A program made the translations under genes and the position numbers. Source: Nematostella vectensis (lineage: Eukaryota > Cnidaria > Anthozoa > Actiniaria > Edwardsiidae). Taken from it: a stretch of 64,000 nucleotides of DNA. The notes beneath the pieces are model-generated. The model did no database searches, was not told the DNA's origin, and was given only the letters and a program-made list of their open reading frames with translations. Positions 59,901 to 64,000 of this stretch are shown here, piece by piece. Numbering within the stretch: the stretch's first letter is position 1; each line of letters begins with the position of its first letter. The stretch is from assembly GCF_932526225.1 (NCBI RefSeq), contig NC_064034.1, positions 17,310,887 to 17,374,886 of the forward strand, in the 5' to 3' direction.

Positions 59901-62900
59901 GTGATACAACAATCAAGATGGACCTCTGGGTGCAAGTACATATGAGAAATCCTTCCACATACAGTACATCGCAGTCTACCAAGTATATAACGTTCAACGC
60001 AAAGGACACCGCCCAGGTAACGGCGATCAGCGAAGCGAGATTTCGGCCCGCAAAGGTGAACAACTGCACTGTGGAAGAAACCGCCTTTAACCGCTCAAAT
60101 GATATAACGAGAAGTGTTAGCAGTGAGACCCAGGTCAGCGAGTTGACCAAAAGACCAAACACCTTACATAGAACGCAACTACCAGGGCTGTCGCCAAACC
60201 ACTCATCTGATCCTGTTATGATTATCTTCATCAACAACGAAGGTTCCAACAGAAGCGACAACAAATCGGCAAAGGCCATGTTTACGACGAGCAGGATTAT
60301 GCTGCTTTTCTGGATTTTCTTGAGTACTACCAGTAAAATGACAGTCATGTTCATAGCTACCCCGAACACCACAATTATGGCTAGTCCACCGGCTTGGAGT
60401 TTCTCGTTAGTTGATAGTTCTCTAGGTGGTGGTGGTACAGATGTGTTGCTAGTCGATGGTCGCTGGAATGAACCATTTAGGGAGATTGCTTGAGACATGC
60501 TTTCTGTTTGCGGACAAACGCCGGACTCAATGTATTCGGTATCGTATTCCCCGCATAATATGATGATAACATCTGCGGTACACTCGTTTCTTATACTAAA
60601 GGTATTATGAACACAATTTCATTTTACATTTCAGAACACATCACTCCAATGAAAATATATTTTGCTATTTGTGCCTAGGCATTTTTTAGCATGTTCTAAG
60701 AATTTAGTGAGATCTCAGGCTCAACGTTCTTATAAAAAAGGTTCTTATAAAAAAGTTTCTTATATAAAAAAAAGTGTACTTATGACCCTCATGTGTTATT
60801 TATCTAACCATCCCCTTCTGAGTTTATTTACGCTTTTCCATAGTCGAATAGCAAGGAAAGCTTGGCTCATGAGCAGTGTGAAGCTTGCAATAACTTCATC
60901 TGTTGAATTAGGACATCAGACATTAAAATAGCTAAGAACGCTATGGTTGAGAAAGACAAAATAAGGCAATTAATACAAAAACAGACAAAGAAGTGAAGTC
61001 TTCATGAAAATGCGGAATTTAATTAAGGGCATAAAGATTAAACAAATGGTCAAGTCACTAATATTCTATTTCGATTCTTGAATGTCTTGAATAGGCTATT
61101 CCAGACGCCAATAAATATCAAAGGCAGATAGATAGACGAAGTCTAACAGGTGCTAGAACATACCACGCAAACGATAAAAACAATCAACCACTCCTTCATC
61201 ATGAAAAATACAACAATTTATTTGTGAGAAAACTACGAAAAATCAATCTACGAATAAAGCATGATTATTGACAATATTTGATTGAAAATATATTGTTTAC
61301 TCGCGTAAATTAGCCGATGGAAATGGATGCTTTGTGTGACTCGAAATTGAGCGGAGCATAAAATGGCGGCGTGATTGGCCTTCTCTATCAAGAAACTACC
61401 AAGTAACCGGTAGCAAAAAGGCAAGCATAAGACTTTATTTTCTGACACAGTTAAAAAGAGCTAGGGTTTCCGAACATGGGCAATGTGAATAATAACATCA
61501 AGAAGGAACAATATATGTGAACCTCAGACCCATTTTAGAACAACAAAGATCTATTTAGTAAATTTTAAAATTATATTATCAGCAACTTTGACATGAAGAC
61601 TGCACACGCTGCATACTGAGACAACAGTTCTATTTTAATGCTCCAGGGCAACGCAAAAAAAAGAACTAAGAATACTTTATATTATCTATGATCAGTCATC
61701 TGGTCATTCAATTTCATAGTTTTTAAAATATTTATCTTTTATGGAGCGTACATAATTGTATTATATCATATTCAAACTATTCATAGTTGTTTAACAAGTT
61801 TTTATATACAGGGGCGCATCCAGGAGTTCAAAAAGGTGGGGCCGAAGCAAGTTCTTCAAGAAAGAAGAGGCCGGCCCATCCCTAGACCCGCCCATGATTT
61901 ATAATATATATGGAATATACCTTTACTGTCGAATCCGTTGTATCGCGACGCCACATTTTCGAAACATCGATCTCTTTATGTCTTTTGGTATTTTCTGCTC
62001 CGCCAGTCAAATCAGATTCTTGCCATCAGCTCTCGCCTAGTGCAGTTGCCTGGCTTCCTGTCACGACACTGTCTGGTTTTCTTCCAGAGGATAGCCAGGG
62101 AAGTGCACAAAGCGAGACTGATTGGCTCAGAATGGTTTTACTGACGGAACAGAAAACCAAAACAAATCGTGTTTTGAAAACGCGTGTCGCGATACAACGG
62201 ATTTGACACTAAAGTTTAACCCATTTACCTCTTAACCGGCCTGTACCGGCCGTTAAAAGTTTCACCAAGACAAAACATAAATGCAAAATAAATACAAAGA
62301 GATAAAGGTACTACGGCATCAGTCTAAGAGATAAATTGTATTAAAGAAATGCTTCCGAACAAGGGGATAGAAGCTACTCTAACGCGAACGCTGCAAAACT
62401 ACTCTGTTTTCACAGTGCATAAAACATACAATTTCAACCTTGGTTGATTTATCTATCTAAGCTGCCTGTACAGATTCTGGCTCGCCATCATCACCATCAC
62501 TATGCTATCATCACCATCACTATGCTATCATCACCATCACTATGCTATCATCACCATCACTATGCTATCATCACCATCACTATGCCATCATCACCATCAC
62601 TATTCCATCATCACCATTACTATCCCATCATCACCATTACTATGCTATCATCACCATTACTATTCCATCATCACCATCACTATGCTATCATCACCATTAC
62701 TATGCTATCATCACCATCACTATGCTATCATCACCATCACTATCCCATCATCACCATCACTATGCTATCATCACCATCACTATGCCATCATCACCATCAC
62801 TATCCCTTCATCACCATCACTATGCTATCATCACCATCACTATCCCATCATCACCATCACTATGCTATCATCACCATTACTATGCTATCATCACCATTAC

Positions 62901-64000
62901 TATTTCTACCACCATTGCTACCCAACAATCACACCAATACAATCATCACACCTCAAAATGAAAATGTATTGCAGAATCACTTGGCGTTGCGCCGCCTCGT
63001 TACTTCGCAACATTTCACGGCAAACTTGTATCTCATGTACACGAACACCAACAAAATGTTTAAAACAAATAAAGACAGTGCATGCTTCTTTGAAATGACA
63101 ATTAAACAATAGTTTGAGAACACTTTATTTCGGGAGCAAATGCAAGCTGTTTGACGTTTTTGTGAAGAGCGGCTATCAACCGACTTTTTTGTGAAGAGTA
63201 GCTATCAACCAATCAGAATGCGACATCACGGACACATCATCAGGAATCATCAGCTCGCCACCATAATGAACTTCACAACTACAATGTTTACCTCACCGCC
63301 GGGGGCAAATTTATCAAAGAAAGTGGCCAGTTTGTATGTATCATTTCCTATCAAATCTGCCACCATGGTAAGGAAAATTCAACAAGTCCCACAAATAGAA
63401 CTATTAGATAGGTTTGATTGGCGTGATAACCAAGACACTGTATTATTCCTTGCTAAAACAACCATATTATCACATCACTATCAAGTAATTACTATCTTGT
63501 TGACTTACTGCCGCGTGCCCATGATTTCGGTGATAAGGGAGGCGTGGACGTCTGGCTGACCGATGGCAAAGGAAGGTCGAACTGATTGTGAACGTCGATA
63601 AGAGTGGACACGAAACCTTCCACTCGAGACGCACGATTCCTATCAAGAAAACACATACTCACTTTTCAAATTTTCGCCAGATAATTAAATACTTGTTTTG
63701 GAATATCCATCAAAGCATTAAAGAGTGTTTGGATACATCTCGTTGCAAACTACCGGATCTTACGTAGGTGGGGACATCACAGGCAAAAAAATTTCAGCAA
63801 CGTTAACAAATAACCGAGAATGCAAAAAATAAAAAAATGCATAAACAATCACTTTATAGTCTCTCAACCTCAAAGGTTTGATAATCTTTCAGCTCCTTTC
63901 AGCTCCTTGTTACATTTCCCGCCTCATATTCCCCGGCGCCTACCTTTCCTTAACGAGCCAAGGAACCAATGGGAATTCCACATAGGCAGCAAAGCGTCCA
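53987..64000 (-). CDS. RIC1: RIC1 homologue, Rab6 GEF complex subunit, C-terminal portion
   Basis: With RGP1, RIC1 activates Rab6 on Golgi membranes for retrograde endosome-to-Golgi traffic. Coding exons, in gene order: 63944-64000 (continues off the right edge), 63509-63639, 58201-58260, 57295-57420, 56649-56823, 54703-54894, 53987-54227 with stop TAA. All phases join, giving about 327 codons of a protein about 1,400 aa long in human. The recognised blocks RFAAYVEFPLVPWLVKE and ASRVEGFVSTLIDVHNQFD match the human segment before its variable linker. FLIREFIEAACYDWWFLLGM plus GYHLFMNLHKPYI match the conserved C-terminal region; the tail is acidic and Glu-rich. The small 58201-58260 exon rests on splice sites and phase alone. 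The intron 58261-63508 contains a GPCR gene, a MITE and a minisatellite. Intron 54895-56648 contains a 57-bp array. Confidence 0.88.
55108..55132. repeat. C-homopolymer tract
   Basis: About 25 consecutive C residues in a RIC1 intron. Similar C or G tracts occur at 9445, 32228, 33011, 47090, 48328 and 53203, often in or near repeats. Confidence 0.8.
55342..56640 (-). repeat. 57-bp minisatellite adjoining a RIC1 5' splice site
   Basis: About 23 copies of a 57-bp unit. On the plus strand it reads GAGGTAGATAGGCGAGGGTG, then GTAGTGAAGATGGTATAGCG and GGGTGCTCACAAAT. On the coding (minus) strand the array begins about 9 bp after the donor at 56648. Many units carry TTTGTGAGC, which resembles the real donor GTGAGT. 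The 19-codon period gives a 473-codon minus-strand ORF and several others that are spurious. Confidence 0.92.
57540..57990. repeat. CATCATCACC-rich low-complexity DNA
   Basis: Degenerate (ATC/ACC)n sequence in the RIC1 intron between exons 57295-57420 and 58201-58260. Not a regular tandem array. Confidence 0.6.
59055..59083. repeat. 14-bp-arm palindrome
   Basis: TTCTTCAGGGCAGA and TCTGCCCTGAAGAA are exact reverse complements separated by one T. Lies between the nested GPCR and the next RIC1 exon. Could be a fold-back at the end of a degraded retroelement or simply a hairpin. Confidence 0.7.
59530..60498 (-). CDS. Class A (rhodopsin-like) G protein-coupled receptor, intronless
   Basis: A single 322-aa ORF with seven hydrophobic segments. 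The extracellular N-terminus (about 35 aa) has N-glycosylation sequons (NGS, NTS) and a Pro run. Class A landmarks: Asn in TM1 (GVAMN), NMAFADLL in TM2 with Asp2.50, a Cys pair from TM3 start to loop 2 (CVLC and CTC), Trp4.50 (VTWAV). The DRY motif is ERL; CWxP in TM6 is CVTP; NPxxY in TM7 is GPIVY. Loss of the Trp6.48 toggle and the Asn of NPxxY marks a divergent receptor, as in lineage-specific cnidarian expansions. The ligand cannot be guessed. It sits on the same strand inside the 5.2-kb RIC1 intron, so it either has its own promoter or is spliced out with that intron. The ATG chosen gives a full N-terminus and is the first in frame. Confidence 0.9.
   Translation of the reverse strand: MSQAISLNGSFQRPSTSNTSVPPPPRELSTNEKLQAGGLAIIVVFGVAMNMTVILLVVLKKIQKSSIILLVVNMAFADLLSLLLEPSLLMKIIITGSDEWFGDSPGSCVLCKVFGLLVNSLTWVSLLTLLVISFERLKAVSSTVQLFTFAGRNLASLIAVTWAVSFALNVIYLVDCDVLYVEGFLICTCTQRSILIVVSHGLYLVTVVCTVTINLVIIRRLVHSQAAIHLPAAQQERRSKRFRSAIRMVLSSLLVYAVCVTPLYVYLSIVTLSELNLVTISWKPRGFLLYFIFYLNYSLGPIVYFVFLDEFRLPLRSIICVP
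61921..62214 (+). mobile_element. MITE family A, copy 2
   Basis: Begins CTTTACTGTCGAATCCGTTG and ends CAACGGATTTGACACTAAAG, an inverted match. The interior corresponds block by block to the copy at 49248-49550, with a few small indels. Lies in the large RIC1 intron upstream of the nested GPCR. A 98-codon ORF across it is chance. Confidence 0.88.
62485..62906 (+). repeat. 20-bp minisatellite CATCATCACCATCACTATGC-type
   Basis: About 21 head-to-tail copies of a 20-bp unit in the RIC1 intron, with substitutions confined to a few positions (TATGC/TATCC/TATTC, CATCAC/CATTAC). Since 20 is not a multiple of 3 and the unit lacks stops, all three plus-strand frames are open. None is a gene. Confidence 0.95.

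Noticed and set aside
59918-60493. 191-codon plus ORF opposite the GPCR
   Set aside because: Antisense shadow. The minus strand shows seven hydrophobic segments with class A landmarks.
62444-63112. Three overlapping His/Ser/Ile-rich ORFs
   Set aside because: All frames of a 20-bp repeat are open; this is not coding evidence.

Overview
The window is eukaryotic nuclear DNA from an animal. It has AT-rich, intron-dense genes with GT-AG splice sites, and its proteins stay collinear with human orthologues exon by exon. Intron density, very high similarity to vertebrate proteins, many short inverted-repeat transposons with G/C homopolymer tracts and abundant minisatellites all fit an anthozoan cnidarian (sea anemone or coral). 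That placement is an inference. Gene models were built by hand: for each exon I checked acceptor, donor, reading phase and collinearity with the known protein family. No alignment or search was run.

Layout: (1) 97-4410, minus: 5' part of a dihydropyrimidine dehydrogenase gene (DPYD; nine coding exons, 3' part off the window). (2) 4411-4996: short head-to-head promoter with a CRE and two E2F-like sites. (3) 4997-13082, plus: complete NASP histone chaperone gene (15 coding exons, 519 aa). (4) 13.3-18.4 kb: gene-poor. (5) 18833-29872, minus: complete PKA catalytic subunit gene (10 coding exons, 350 aa). (6) 29.9-41.1 kb: gene-poor, with DNA-transposon remnants, an AAT/AAC microsatellite and one possible unrecognised minus-strand transcript near 38.2-38.6 kb. 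(7) 41096-53482, plus: complete ZFYVE9/ZFYVE16 (SARA/endofin) homologue with a FYVE domain (18 coding exons, 1262 aa). (8) 53987-64000, minus: 3' part of a RIC1 homologue (Rab6 GEF subunit; seven exons seen, 5' part off the window). An intronless class A GPCR (59530-60498, minus) is nested in a 5.2 kb RIC1 intron.

These are unrelated housekeeping and signalling genes, not an operon or defence system. Shared biology is loose: SARA acts on early endosomes, RIC1 on Golgi/endosome Rab6 traffic, PKA lies downstream of GPCRs, and NASP supplies histones in S phase.

The most unusual signal is structural. Several minisatellites start at, or within about 30 bp of, a 5' splice site. In two SARA introns the repeat unit contains the exon end plus the donor, so the exon-intron junction itself has been amplified into an array of decoy-like donors. 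Similar arrays abut donors in RIC1 and PKA. The window also holds at least six inverted-repeat (MITE-like) elements, two families of them present in two copies each, one family with clear 5-bp target duplications.
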